64,000 nucleotides of DNA from Capsicum annuum (GCF_002878395.1 NC_061121.1:130853226-130917225); one strand, 5' to 3'. Positions 22,131 through 34,596 are shown, numbered from the stretch's first letter. Notes: generated by a model not told the origin, from the sequence alone. Numbers and translations are program-made.

Positions 22131-23450
22131 GGAATAACCACTCCACGGCAAGGGAACTCTCTATAGAAATGACCAAATGCTCTACAACCATAGCATGCCC
22201 CAAACACTATACTAAAACAAGAAGATCCAACTAATCCAAAATAACCACAATTACTAGAATAGCTAGAAGACAAACCCCATGAAGCCTGACCAGAACATGG
22301 GCTAGGATGATCATTGAAGCAAGAATGGCCTCCCGAAATAATCTAAAGCACGACCTAAATGGGTCTACTATACTACCTCTGATGCTAATACAACTGATAA
22401 AGAAAGTACCTATCCTGAGAGCCAGTGCTTCTGAACTATGAGTTACTATGGCTCCCATTAACCTACCCATGTATCACTGCTATTTATCGCTGCCCCATCA
22501 GGCCTCATGCTACATCTTCTTAATAAGATAACCATGATAAAAAAGGTCATACAAATACCAACCGGCAACAACCAAACTTTGGGTAGACATGAAAATAGAA
22601 AGACTCAATCCTCAGACAAAGCTACAAATCCTCTCAGACTATGTAGTTAGAATAGAAGCAACATGCCTAGCCAATTCATGAATTTGAGCCTCATACTCAA
22701 CAATAGTCATGGATCTCTACTCCAATATAGAGAATTGATCTCTCAAACAATCCCTCAGACTACAAGGAATGTACATATCTAAATGATCTCAGGGTACTGG
22801 GTCTATGTCAAAGGGGTTAATCTAGGTGGCCTGGAATCAAGATGACCTCTCCTACAATATCAAGGTTCCAAGTCTAACTAAAAAGTAGAGTAATCTGTAC
22901 CATGAGTCTTAACTAATAAAAAATTATGGATCCTATCCTTACAACAAATGAAAAACTCATACTCCTCCTTGCCTTGTGCACCAGAAAACCTAGGCAGAGC
23001 CAATCTCAAGAATCTACACATAATATTCTTCTCCTCTAAAGACATAGAAAATTGGGCCGCTACTGGCTAAGAAATTACCAGGGTAGGAGGGACCTCAACT
23101 CTTGGATTCACAACTACCAGTTTCTCCCCAGCCTTAGTACCACTCTAATTTGTAGATTGTGTACCATTAGAAGATGCACCACCACCAAATCCCAAAATTT
23201 GAACGAAAGCATCTTTGAACATTTAAGAAAAAAATCTTGGTGGATCTTGGGATGGTCCCTAGCTCATAGCTTGCTTGAGAGAGATAATCTCTAGCTCAAG
23301 AAAAAAATAATGTTTGATGAAGTTCCCCTATCTCACCCTCTAGTTGGGAAAACATCCCTAGGTTGTCGATGACCTTTAGGTCATCCATGAATAGCGATAA
23401 GATCACTAGGCTTTGTTTTGAGACCGTAATCTTATGTAGCAACAACTTAT
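22131..23450 (-). pseudogene. Element H gag remnant with zinc knuckle
   Basis: Capsid region 23060-22550: CRFLRLALPRFSGAQGKEEY, then FFICCKDRIHNFLLVKTHG, CSLRDCLRDQFSILE, SMTIVEYEAQIHELARH and STQSLVVAGW. This is a clear plant gypsy gag. The nucleic-acid-binding knuckle is at 22195-22148 (CYGCRAFGHFYREFPC), in which the fourth zinc ligand position is Phe and a Cys sits two residues later. The second copy has the same arrangement. In-frame stops and at least one frameshift are present. A start codon was not settled; the leader runs to the primer site at 23655. Confidence 0.8.
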
Positions 23451-23654
23451 GTCCTAGTCATCTATGGAAGAGTGTAATAAAAAGAATGCTTAAGAAACAA
23501 ACTCAGACTCTGAGCATAAAATAAGTGAAGGAAGTGAATAACTCTTATGAATGTCCTATATTATTCTAAAGATAGTAAATAGATGTCATCATTTTAATCT
23601 GTGTATCTCAACTAGATACATTCTCTTGTACCAACAATATTGGTCAAACCTAGT

Positions 23655-23666
23655 CTCTCATACTGA
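23655..23666 (-). other. Primer-binding site of element H
   Basis: The minus strand reads TCAGTATGAGAG, a decayed TGGTATCAGAG-type (tRNA-iMet) site. It lies 2 bp from the LTR end TGTCATGGCCCG at 23669 on the plus strand. Confidence 0.6.
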
Positions 23667-23668
23667 TT

Positions 23669-25713
23669 TGTCATGGCCCGATCTAAAAGTCATGATGACA
23701 CCTACTTTATCCCATCTATAAGAAAGATGAACCATAGCTCAGAGCTCGATACAATGGGCTAATTTCTTTGAAGATGGCACAAAAGTCGGAGATTAGTAGT
23801 TAAAGACTTAGAGAGAAATAATATAGTCATAATAGTCTAATAAATAGATAGAAAATCAACAACCATCCTAAGACTCAGTAATGTCGGCACAACATCTACT
23901 ACAAATGAACTATGAGCACTAAATAGTGAAATACAATCTGACTTGGAGATGAAAGACTAGACATAGATAAATAGAAGGAAAAAGAGTGACTCTGACTCTA
24001 TGAACTCACCTAATCTTCGAAATCAATCTTGCATAAATATTGAATCAGTGGTGGCAACTAGTACTCAGATCTGCACCAAAAAGGTATAGAATTATAGTAT
24101 GAGTACAAAAACCACGAGTACTCCATAATCATCATTGGCCGACTAAGCTAAATCATGATTTAAATTTGATAAAATACAAGATAAAATAAGCTAAGTCAAG
24201 GAAAAGGGGGAAAATCTAAAAAACAACTCCGACATTGTTGTACGTGAATAAATAAATGCATACGAGAGAGTAAGAAAAAGATCACAAAACTCTAACTACA
24301 AGATTAGCCCTCATAAGCAAATAAGTGCAAGAAAGTAAATAACCAATTCAGGCCTTCAAAAGCTTGGAGGGTAAAATAAAGAAAACTAAGCGACCAAATG
24401 GTTGTAAATTACAAAATTATCATGCCAAAATAAAAAATCCATCCAAACTGTATCATCTCATACATAATTCCTAATTCTAGACATGAACTGGAACATAACA
24501 GTATCATCATCATTATCATTATTTTTTGGGATTGAATTGGAACTCATATTATCAAGATCATCATTAACTACCAAACTTGATCCAGAACTCGTATTTATAA
24601 ACCCTATCAATGAACCATATCAAAAAGCCATACTAATAAACTTACTCAATAGAATATACTAATGAATATAACAATAGATTAACCCATTTACTCATATCCA
24701 TACACTGGATAAAGAATCACAACCATCAGTATATTAGTACCCACACCCATAAACCATACAAATACCATGTCTATAAAGTCATGCAAATAACCATGCCTAT
24801 AGGCTATGTCAATAGTCATATACATAAGTTATTTCAATAATTATATCTATAAGTTATGACTTATTGACTAGACATTAATCATTTCTATTAGTCATTAACC
24901 AAAATATAAGCCATTAACCATAATTATGTCATTAATTATATCTATAAGTCATTAATCATAAATATAGGTCACAAATCATATCTATAATTTATTAATAAAA
25001 TTATAGCCCATATCATTAATCATATCTATAAATATACTATTAAGCATATTGATCAGCCATATCATTAATCACATCTATGACTATACCATTAAGTTTGTCG
25101 ATAGGTCATATCATTAATAATATCTGAAAGCCATATTTATATTTATATATATATGCCATATAATTACTCATATCTATGTCATATCATTAATCATATTCAT
25201 AAGCCATATCAATAATCAAATATATAGGCCATATCATTAGTCATATCATTAATCATATCTGAAAGTAATATAATAATTATATATATAAAACTCATATAAA
25301 TAGTCATATTATTAATTATATTTAGAAGCCATATCAATAATCATACATATAGAAGCCTTCTCATTAGTCATATCATTAATCTTATCAGGAAGCCATATCA
25401 ATAATCATATATATAGGCCATATCATTAACCATATCAATAGTCATAAATAGATAATCCTTATTATTAGTCATATCTATAAGTCATATCATTAATCATATT
25501 GTAAATCCATTTAAATAATTATATATATATAAATCATATCATTAGTCATATCATTTAATCATATCCAAAAGCCATATCAATAATCATATATATATAAGTC
25601 ATATAGTTAATCGTATCTATAGGTCATATCATTAATCATATTCTGAGGTCATATCAATAATCATATATGTATAAGACATATCTTTAGATATATCTGCAAA
25701 TCATATCTATAAT
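23669..25713 (-). repeat. Element H right (5') LTR, part 1
   Basis: Begins with TGTCATGGCCCGATCTAAA on the plus strand, which is the inner LTR edge. 23669-24780 is non-coding with no further structure seen. 24780-25713 is the 25-bp array, here over 900 bp long. Interrupted at 25714 by a solo LTR and resumes at 41886. Confidence 0.78.
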
Positions 25714-26839
25714 TGTAACCTCCGGGTTTTTGGTACTTGAAAAATTCTAAAACTTTATCCTTACTGTCCTAACTATGACTTTTATATAATTTGTAGCGTG
25801 TCTTGATGGGTCATATGACCCTAGTCCTAAGGATTCCACTAAATGGTGGTTGAGTTATTATCCTAAGTACGACTTAGATATATGAGTCATAGGGATCTTG
25901 ACTGGTCCTAAGGACCCAATCATAACCAAATCAGTATGTGAAAAAGTTCTATTATGGGTATGATGCCTCAATAAGAGTGAAATGGACTCATTACGAGTCA
26001 TTCAATGTAAATCATAGGATGTCTAATATTTACCAAATTAGGTTTTGCGTTGACTATGATTGGACCCTATGAGTCGTAGGGTCCCATTACGAGTGGTACT
26101 AGTTGAGTCGTAGGGTCATCAGTGTGTGGGTGTCCTGGAAATTCTTTTGGCTATGACTTAGTGTGACGAGTCATAATAAGTCTATACGAGTCATTTAGTA
26201 ACTTGTAGTCACTGAAAACTAAATTTCATTTTTAAATTGAGGGAACTTTGGACAATTCCTTTTTCACCCAATTGAAACCCCACATTCATAAGGCACTTAA
26301 GAAGGGTTATTTATAATTTATAACAAACTCAAATACTTCCAATCTCTCTTAAATTCTCTCAAGCATCCATTGTTAAGGTTTCTAAGATGCTGGTTATCTA
26401 AGGGATCAAGGGTTGAATCTTTTCATGAAACTTGGTATTTCAGGAATGTTACTTATCCCTTATTATTAATTTGCTAAACACATAATTTCTAAAAGTATTT
26501 TTCATATGGTATTAAGGTTGGTTTTGAAAACATGGGTTGAGGGTCTTGAATAATTATTATTATGTGATATTTCATGTTTGTATACACATGGGTTACATTT
26601 GAAAGGTGGTTTTAAAATCAAATTGATGCATGTGAATGGTGAATGAACTAGGGACTATGATTTCCCCAAACTTTTGACTTTTAAAGTGATTATGACCCCA
26701 ATCCGATATTGTGAAATTGGTTTCGAATATGAGAAGTATGCATATTGAACTACTCATGAACTATTGCATAATGTGAAAAGTTAATAAAGCATAATGATTT
26801 TGAATTGAACTTTGATGCACCATGGAAACACGACACTTT
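25714..26839 (+). repeat. Solo gypsy LTR, 5' half
   Basis: Starts TGTAACCTCCGGGTTTTTGG, a typical Tekay/Del LTR start. The second half is 40685-41885. 'acgagtcgta/tacgactca' dyads cluster at 25800-26220. The LTR is split by the Athila element at 26840. Imperfect flanking duplication ataat (25709-25713) / ttaat (41886-41890). Confidence 0.78.
26835..26839. repeat. Target-site duplication (acttt), left copy
   Basis: The matching acttt is at 40680-40684, flanking the complete Athila element. Confidence 0.7.
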
Positions 26840-28423
26840 TGATGTTTAAAACAAAAAATGTATGCTCGAACTTAGGTTGTTATAGTAGATATATGTGTGT
26901 TTGTGGTTGTTACTAGTAAAATAGGAAAATAACAATCTTGGAATAAATTTTGAAGAAAAATACCTGAAAAAGATAAGGTTTTCAGATTGTACGAGTATTC
27001 TTACTAGTCAAATCACATCATACGGCTAGTAGGATAACTCAAAAACAGAACAAAAACAAAAGACAATCAGAAGAGATAAGTGAAAGAAAGATATGACTGG
27101 AGTGTACGAATTATAAGATAAGGATATGGGCTGTAATAAGAAATCATCAAAGGAACAGAAACCAATGTTGGATTTAAAGATAAAGGAATAGAAGAAGACA
27201 AGTCAGAAGTCTAAGTACGACTCATATTATCCAACTGTAAGCTCACCATTGTTTAGTGCACTAAAAGAGTGAGTCCCATGTGGTAACGAGTGAAGTCCAT
27301 GAGTCATATCATCAATGTACACTCTTACGGATGAGTCATAAAGATAACAGAAGCCTGAGTCTTGGAAGATCATTCACTAAAGAACATATGATCGACACTA
27401 TACCACTCGAATACCTTATGAGTAGACGAAGTGATTCATGCCTTATGCCAACTTACTTTTCTTATTTTCTTTAAATTAGGATTTCTAAGTTATTTAGAGA
27501 TTCTATAAATACCTTAGGGTTATTCCTTTATTAGGTTACGTTCTTTCACATACTTTTACAATACTTTTACTACTTTTTACATATTTCGATTATTTCAATT
27601 GTGTTTTTGTGATATTTGGTTTATTATTCAATTGAGGACTTAACATTTTCTTTCTCTTATTATTGTGGAATTAATTAAATGCTTTCTTTATTGGTTATTA
27701 GTGATTATTGCATGAACATAACTAAATATTTTCCCTGACTAAGGTTGTGGGAACCCTAGCGGATTAACTACATAAAGGAAATGGGAGATTCATATTTTCT
27801 ATTATAGATGCATGTATCTTAAGACTCTTTATATTAATTGACCTCAGAGCTACTGCTTAAGCTTAAGGATTTCCTAAATTCGATAATATTCCCACAAGGG
27901 AATTTGAGATTAGAAAAAGAGCATTAAGACAGTAATTTGAGATTCATGTCCATCTGAATATTCTATTATATTATCTAATAAACTTGAGACTCAAAAGGTG
28001 AAATTTAAAGTAAGGTCTTAGACAAGGAGCGATAAGGAGACGACCTGAAACGCCCAATATGAAGGGTGAGATTTATTAACACATTCACAAGATAGTTGAT
28101 AAAACATAGCTTTTTGACTTTACATCCAATACAGCAAAATAGGTAAGTTAAACACAAGAAATTTATGGAGTTGATAAGCCAGGGGAACACGGTCCTAGTG
28201 TTTGTCTTCTATTTTCTACAAACTTAAAGCATTTGAGATTTGGTTACTATTTACTTGCTACTTCCAAATCCTCCCATTTACTTTTACGCACTACTCGTGA
28301 ATTTGGTAAAGTTAAGAAACTGTTCAACACTTTCCCAATTGGTTCGAACCTAACCTAGTTGGGTTAGTATATTTGGGATCGACCACAACATACTTCTTTA
28401 GAGGTTTGTTTTTGCCGACATCT
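26840..28423 (+). repeat. 5' LTR of the complete Athila element
   Basis: 1,584 bp, TGATG at the start and CATCT (family CATCA) at the end, a 5-bp inverted terminal repeat. 'tactagtc/tacgactcat' dyads are at 26985-27440. 'ttctataaataccttag' at 27501-27517 is a plausible TATA region, followed by the leader. Confidence 0.85.
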
Positions 28424-28428
28424 AATTT

Positions 28429-28446
28429 TGGCAACATTGTCTGGGA
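28429..28446 (+). other. Primer-binding site, tRNA-Asp type
   Basis: TGGCAACATTGTCTGGGA, a decayed version of the Athila tRNA-Asp site seen also at 3606-3589. It is 5 bp downstream of the 5' LTR. Confidence 0.8.
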
Positions 28447-28599
28447 AGACAATGTGAATAGTTGATTGAAGTTGGTAAAGTTCGTGGGCTTATTTACTAT
28501 TCTTGATTTGGCATACGTTGTTGTATTTTAAACACAAGTATAATAGGAAATCCCTTACTCTTTTTTGATCTAGAGCCTACAAAAATTCTTCAAATAGCG

Positions 28600-29760
28600 A
28601 GAAACATATGAGGAAAAGTTTATAAGAGTGTTCCTACTGGGTTAAAGACCCTCTGCTTGTACTCGCTCCTCCACTTGTTGATCCAAATACAACACTTTTG
28701 CATGCTCTAGGTGATCCACAAAATATTGAAAATAGATAGATGAAGGATTTCTTTATGGATAAAGTATACAAATTGGCAGAAGGAGGACTAGCAAGGCCAC
28801 AACATATGGCCGAGCATCGAGATAGAGTTCAGAGAGGCAGATCTCTATTGAACCTTGTAGATCAATACCTACACTTTATGATGAAGAAGAGGAAATAGGT
28901 TATGTTAAACCTACTGAGAAAGTAGCCATCGTTCTTTCTACTTTAACACCCAATGTTAAGTTTGACATTACTAGTGCTATGATCTAATTTTTAAACTTAA
29001 AGGGTGTATTTTCAGGATTAGAAATTCATGATACAAACATGTGTTTGGCTAACTTTACTAGGATATGCATGTCATATACAATTTCGGGAGTGGATTAGGA
29101 AGCTTTGAGATTGAGTTTTTTCCTATTTTCACTGATTGGTGGAGCATCACTATGGTAAAGGGAACTTTGAAGAGGCTAAATCACTTGTTGGTATGAGTTG
29201 CAGAGAGAGTTTTTGAATAGGTTTTCCCCCCCTAAAAAGATGCTATAGTTGAAAGATGAAATCTAAAATCCATGTATGAGGTATGGCTTAGATTTTAGAA
29301 GAAGCTAACTATGGAACCTAATCACAGAGTCACGGGGTCCAACTTGTTAGAAATCTTCTACGTATCATTGAATATCAATTTTATAACAATTGCAGATATA
29401 ATTTTGGGAGATGCATTTATGCTTCATCGGTGGAATGCAGGATATGTTTGATGATATTTTCGTGACTAATAAAGATTGGCATTCTAGAGATGATAAGAGT
29501 GGTATAGGTACATATGCTATTAGATAAGCTAATACTTATGGAGCTGTTCATGATTTGGTAGCGCAGGAGGTTGCATAACTTTATACAAATATTAGGCTAC
29601 TTATAAAACAATTTGTAACTATGAGTGCTGAGAAAGTGAATGCAGTCAGGGGATAGATATCTACTTCTAGAATTGTTGAGACTAAATCTGAAGTTGAAGA
29701 ATAGTATCTTGATCGGAAGATGTCGAGTTTTTGAGTTCAAGTTCAAGGGAATTAAGGTAA
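28600..29760 (+). pseudogene. Athila gag remnant
   Basis: Broken frames give FDITSAMI..LNLKGVFSGLE (about 28970-29020), then EALRLSFFLFSLIGGASLW (about 29100-29155) and REFLNRFFPPKK (about 29200-29235). These correspond to the Athila gag capsid helices. Stops are frequent. The 29760-30330 stretch continues as a lysine/glutamate-rich linker (including the open frame 30032-30295) without a zinc knuckle that I can identify. Confidence 0.75.
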
Positions 29761-30339
29761 AAACTATTGCAATGACAGATACATATATAGAAGTATAGAG
29801 AGATGGTGACTGGTGATGTAATATGAATTCAAGGAGAAGAGTGATAGGTATTTTCCACTGGGTGGTCATGATTCAGAATTTAGAATGGAGGAAATTTTGT
29901 CAAAATTAGTAAAAGGACAAGAAAGTCAAAAAAGTTATCTTAAGGAGGTTAAGGCAAATCTGTCAGGGATAAATCAGAAAGCAAATTCATATGCTACAAC
30001 AATCAAATAGTTGGAGCAATAATTTGGTTGGATGTTAGCCAAAGTAAGTCAGAGGTATCCCGTCTCTCTCCCTAGTACCACAGTGGTAAATCTAAAGAAT
30101 GATAGTCATTGCCATGCAATTACCACTCAAAGTGATAAAACTACCATAGACCCACATGTACTTACTATAGAAGAGCAAAAGAATGAAGATGATCATGTTG
30201 ATGTAGAGATTAGTAGAATGAAATATAAAGTAAAAGATAAGGTTGAGGAGCTTGTACTGAAGACCTTCCCGAGACCTCTCCCTCTTTTTCCATAAAGGAT
30301 GAAAAAGAAATAAGAAGAGGGTAAGTATCAAAATTTTGT

Positions 30340-30960
30340 ATATGTTGAAGGAACTATCAGCCAACATCCCACTTACAGAGGCGTTAGAGAAAATTCCAGG
30401 ATATGCAAAATCATGAAGGATATAATCACCAAGAAAAGGTTAGTCACTTATGATCCATTTAATAGTATTCATCACTACAGTATTGTAGCTACTAGATTAT
30501 TGGTAAAGAAGAAGGAGGATCCTAGTGCGTTCACCATACCTTGAACTATTGGATCTTTTAACTTCACTCAAGCATTAAGTGATTTTGGTGCAACTATTAA
30601 CCTCATGCCATTAGCAGTATTTAAGTAGTTGGGATTGTGAGATCCTATATCAACCACCATGAGACTATTGATGGAAGATAGGATAGTAAAAAAAATAGTT
30701 GGTATTCAATATGATGTATTAATTAAGGTGGCTTCTTTCATTTTTCTTGCTGATTTTGTGATATTTGATTGTGAAGTGCACTTTCAATTCCATATTTTCT
30801 TGGGAAGACCGTTCTTAGATACAGAAAGAATGATTATTGATTGGATCAAGGATTTCTAATCCTGAGATGCAATGATGAACATGTCATATTCAATGCATGC
30901 AAATCCCTTAAGAAACAAGATAAGTAAAGAGTGATATCCGTGATTGATGTGTTTAATAAG
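30340..30960 (+). pseudogene. Athila protease remnant
   Basis: Reads ...SFNFTQALSDFGATINLMPL (about 30555-30615), a retropepsin site with the catalytic D-F-G-A kept. The open block 30659-30859 then has VLIKVASFIFLADFVIFDCE and FLGRPFLDTERMIIDW. Order and content match the protease at 2120-1518 in the left Athila copy. Confidence 0.82.
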
Positions 30961-30978
30961 GATATGGATTCATTATAT

Positions 30979-31086
30979 GATGTTGATTCAGTGACTACTT
31001 GGGATGATACTTCTTATGTTGTTCCTATTGAAGATGTTGATTTAGTGACTACTTGGGATGATACTTCTTATATTGTTCCTATTGAA
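30979..31086 (+). repeat. In-frame 54-bp tandem duplication between protease and RT
   Basis: Units 30979-31032 and 31033-31086 differ at very few positions. Each encodes an acidic 18-residue segment beginning DVDS/DVDL...TTWDDTSY. It lies in the acidic linker and keeps the frame. Confidence 0.9.
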
Positions 31087-31239
31087 TAAAGGTTGAGTAT
31101 TGAAGCTCTAACAACCATGATCATGAACTTCGATAGTATTGATGACTATGATGAGAAGGCATGTGAACTTTATGGTAGTGGATCTTATGCTTATGCACCA
31201 AAAAAGCTTGATTTAGATCTAAAAACTAGAACCACTTAG

Positions 31240-31900
31240 AGATATTTAAGTGTTTGGACGCTGGTGTAGTGTATCCCATTACATATAGAAAGTGGGTCAG
31301 TCCGATACAATGTGTTTAAAAAATATGGTGTTATTGTTATACCTAATGAGAAGAATTAGCTAGTGTCGATGAGGCCAGTCACAGGTTGGAGAGTATGCAC
31401 GCATTACAGAATACTGAATGCATGGACTCAGAAGTACCATTTTCCCATGCCCTTCATTAACCAAATGTTGGATAGGCTTGCGGGTAGAGAATTGTACTAT
31501 TTTCTTGATGGATACTTAGGCTACAACCAAATAACTCATGCACTTGATGTCAAAGAGAAAATAACCATCACTTGTCCTTATGGGACCTTTGCATTTACAT
31601 GTATGCCATTTGGGTTATGCAAAGCTTCATCCATATTTCAGAGATGTATAATGTCAATCTTCTCTGACATAGTAGAAGATACTGTTGAAGTGTTTATGGA
31701 TTACTTCTTAGTCATTGGTAATTCTTTTGATGTCTTCTTAGTTCACTTGGCAAATGCTCTTCGAAGGTGTGAGGAATGCAACTTGGTACTAAATTAGGAA
31801 AAGTGCTATTTCATGGTTAAATAAGGTATTGGGCTTGGGAACAAGATTTAAAAATGGGAATTGAGGTAGATAAAGTGTAGATTAAAGTGATCAATAAATT
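31240..31900 (+). pseudogene. Athila reverse transcriptase remnant, YxDD box damaged
   Basis: The open block 31363-31797 (144 aa) has MRPVTGWRVC..YRILN, FPMPFINQMLDRLAG, DGYLGYNQI, TCPYGTFAFTCMPFGLCKA and VFMDYFLVIGNSF. The second aspartate of the catalytic pair is Tyr (TAC at 31702-31704), so this RT could not polymerise. A stop at 31795 precedes EKCYFMVK. The upstream part (31240-31360) and the downstream connection domain (to about 31990) are broken. Confidence 0.88.
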
Positions 31901-31989
31901 ACCTCTACTAATTTCTATGAAGGGTGTTTGAAGATTTTTGGGATATATTGGGTTTTCTAAGTGATTCGTTAAGGATTTCTCCAAGATTT

Positions 31990-32570
31990 CTAACCCTCTT
32001 TGTAGGATTCTTGAGAAAAAGGTGAAATTTGATTTTACAGAAATATGCTTGAAGGCTTTTGAATGTTTAAAGGAGAAGTTGATGACTACTTTTGTCATCG
32101 TGTTGCAAGATTGGTCCTTGTCATTTGATATTATGTGTGACACAAGTAGATTAGGGTTAGGTGTTGTACTTGCCAACAAAAAAAGAATATCCTTCATCCC
32201 ATCAACTATGCTAGCAAGGCACTAAAATTTCTCAAAAGAGCTACATCATCACTAAACAAGAGTTTATAGCAATGGTTTTTACCTTTGAGAAGCTTAGGTA
32301 GTATTTGATTGGGACAAAGGTGATTGTGCATATTCATCACGTAGCATTGCATTACTTAATAAAGAATAAAGATACAAAGCCTATAGTTGTTAGGTAGGTC
32401 CTATTGCTGCAAGAATTTATTTCAAGGTTAAGGACAGAAAAGGCACTGAGATTCAAGTTGTAGATTATTTTTCTAAACTTGAGGAGGAAGTTATGTAGAA
32501 TGTTAAAGATATGTTAAATATTGATGATAGTTTTCAAATGAGTAGATATTGGAAACTTCCTAAGATATAA
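31990..32570 (+). pseudogene. Athila RNase H remnant
   Basis: The frame 32022-32225 gives KAFECLKEKLMTTFVIVLQD, then SFDIMCDTSRLGLGVVLA. After shifts, LKNKDTKPIVVR and LLQEFISRLRTEKA (about 32355-32450) follow, the normal end of the domain. Confidence 0.78.
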
Positions 32571-32679
32571 TTCCACGGTTTTCTAACCATTCAAATTTTC
32601 TAGCAAGTGATCTAGTCCCAGAATATTTTTCCTTTAAGCAAAGAAAAAAGTTTATACATGAGGTAAGAAAGTTTTCTGG

Positions 32680-33600
32680 GATAAGCCTTATTCTTTTAGA
32701 ATTTGAGAAGATAAGATTATTCGTTGATGTATCCCTGAGGTGGAGATGATGAGCATACTTGAGTCTTTTCACTCTTCATCAGTTGGGTGTCATCATGGAG
32801 GAACCTGCACAACCCATAAAATCTTGAAATACGAGCATTATTGGCTAATAATTTACAATGTTACACATGATTTTGCTTTTGCTTGTGATCAATGTCAATG
32901 CCAAGGTAACATCTCTAGATGCCATTAACTTGCTATGACCCCTATTTTAGAATTGGAATTATTTGATGTATGGTCTATAGACTTTATGGGCCCTTTTGTC
33001 AGTTTATTTAGCATGAAGTAGATTCTTATGGCTATGGATTATGTCTCTAAATAGTTGGAAGCAGTTGCACTCCCTAACAATGAAGCACGTAGTGTCACTG
33101 CATTCTTAAAAAACATATCTTTGCTTGATTTGGCATGCCATGTGCTATCATTAGTAATGGTGGTCACATTTTTGTAATCATCTATTCAAAAGTCAACTTG
33201 AGAATTATGGAGTGAAACACAAGGTGGCAACACCATATCATCCGCAGACTAGTGGACATGTTAAGGTGTCCAACAGAGAAATCAAGTCCATTTTGGAGAA
33301 GACAGTGAATGCCAATAGGACAAATTGGTCGTGAAAGTTAGATGATACATCATGGGATTATCAAACAACTTTTGAGACCCCCATTGGTTCTTCTCCTTAT
33401 TAGTTGGTTTATGGAAAGTCCTATCACTTGCCTATTGAAATTGAACATAAAGCACTATAGGGTTTGAAAAAAGCTGAATTTTGAGTGGCAAGATGCAACA
33501 AAGTCAAGGATGTGCAAGATCAATGAGTTGGATTAATTTCTACTCAAGGCATATGAAAGTTCTACACTTTACAAAGAAAAGATAAAACTGCATCATGATC
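32680..33600 (+). pseudogene. Athila integrase remnant
   Basis: Zinc-binding part at 32760-32928 (SSVGCHHGGTCTTHKIL, then FAFACDQCQCQGN). Catalytic core: LFDVWSIDFMGPF with the first Asp (about 32950), [20 protein letters not shown] with the Glu (about 33225-33290); the region expected to hold the second Asp (about 33150) is decayed. The C-terminal part reads PIGSSPY*LVYGKSYHLPIEI. Multiple stops. Confidence 0.82.
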
Positions 33601-34350
33601 GAAAAGGATCATTGAAAAGGGTGACCAGGTATTGCTTTATAACTCTAGATTTTGCCTATTTTTAGGTAAGTTAAAGACTAGGTGGTATGGTCAATTCACG
33701 GTGATAAGTGTTTATCCATATGGTCCTTTGAAGTAGTAAAAGAGTGGTGAATCCCCGTTCAAGGTGAATATGAAATGAGTAAAACATTTTATGGGTAATA
33801 CTAAAGAAGTTAGTGTAATTTTTAAGATAGACCTTGGAAAAGTCTAAGTAACCAAGTTACATTGTGCCGCGATGTTAAATCAAGAGTTGAATGGGAGGCA
33901 ACCCATGAGGCTAGCTGGTGAAATTTGAGTATAAAACTTAGCCCCGTTGTACCACGAAGTTAAATCAAGCGCTGTGTAGAAGGAAACCCATGAATTTGTA
34001 CTCAATATTTTATAGGGTAATATGTTTTTTTTGTTTGCAGGGTTATAGATTTCACAAAAGAGCTAGCTATTCCAACAATTTAGGTTATACAAACTATTCA
34101 CGATTTGTATCTTAAGGTAACAACTCATAAACAAAAGCCTTAAGGACGTGGGATTTTATTCAGATCTAGGTAAATATTTCTGGAGTCTTTACGACTCTCT
34201 GAATGAGTAGTAACCTCAGGGTACGATCCATCACACTGAGTTGTATCGACTTTAGAACCCAAGTAAAGTTCCATATCTTTATGAATAGATAATAAGACCT
34301 GTAATGATAGGTTATGAATCCTACACTTGACTCGTAACCAAGCATACTAG
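33600..34350 (+). other. Pol end to third-ORF promoter region, non-coding
   Basis: Holds the end of integrase and then two similar blocks, 'gtgccgcgatgttaaatcaag' near 33866 and 'gtaccacgaagttaaatcaag' near 33949. A similar pair is found in the other Athila remnant at 58210-58350 (minus). No gene is seen. Confidence 0.6.
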
Positions 34351-34357
34351 GTAAAGG

Positions 34358-34596
34358 GATGCGGGTCAACCCGACCTAGCTCACCTATTTTTAAATAAAA
34401 GAGGGCACCGGATTTGGGTACCCAATATCGCCAACATAATTCTCCTCCTTTGTTGATAAAATATGAAGAACCCAAAGCACAAAATCATTCTAAAACATAC
34501 ACAAAATCATTGGATTCTCTCACATTGCATGAATTTCATAAGAATTTAGGGGAAAAAAGTAAAAATTTCAAGAAACCTAATCTCTCAACCATTCAA
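34358..34596 (+). promoter_or_regulatory. Putative internal promoter and leader exon for the third ORF
   Basis: A GGGTCAACCC palindrome (34363-34372) is followed by an A/T box 'atttttaaataaaagagg' (34387-34404) and an AC-rich leader that ends at the consensus donor GTAAGT (34597-34602). The Athila remnant at 54190-58461 has the same order (GGGTTGACCC near 57850, donor at 57616). Promoter activity is inferred from conserved layout only. Confidence 0.45.

Larger units (their letters stand above)
19790..25713 (-). mobile_element. Element H: gag-protease-only Ty3/gypsy element (left LTR piece, internal region, first right-LTR piece)
   Basis: Minus-strand element with left LTR piece 19790-21610, internal region 21610-23668 and right LTR starting at 23669. 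The right LTR continues at 41886-42958 and 53846-about 54190, after two later insertions. The internal region holds gag and protease only: protease runs directly into LTR sequence, with no RT, RNase H or integrase. The same junction is present in the copy at 59865-64000, so the deletion predates their separation or the whole block was duplicated. Confidence 0.75.

Noticed and set aside
22085..22470. Two overlapping minus-strand frames at the gag knuckle
   Set aside because: Only the frame containing CYGCRAFGH is gag; the 79-aa frame at 22231-22470 is a shifted reading.
29597..30367. Minus-strand 90-91-aa frames opposite the Athila gag-protease region
   Set aside because: Antisense to gag and linker sequence.
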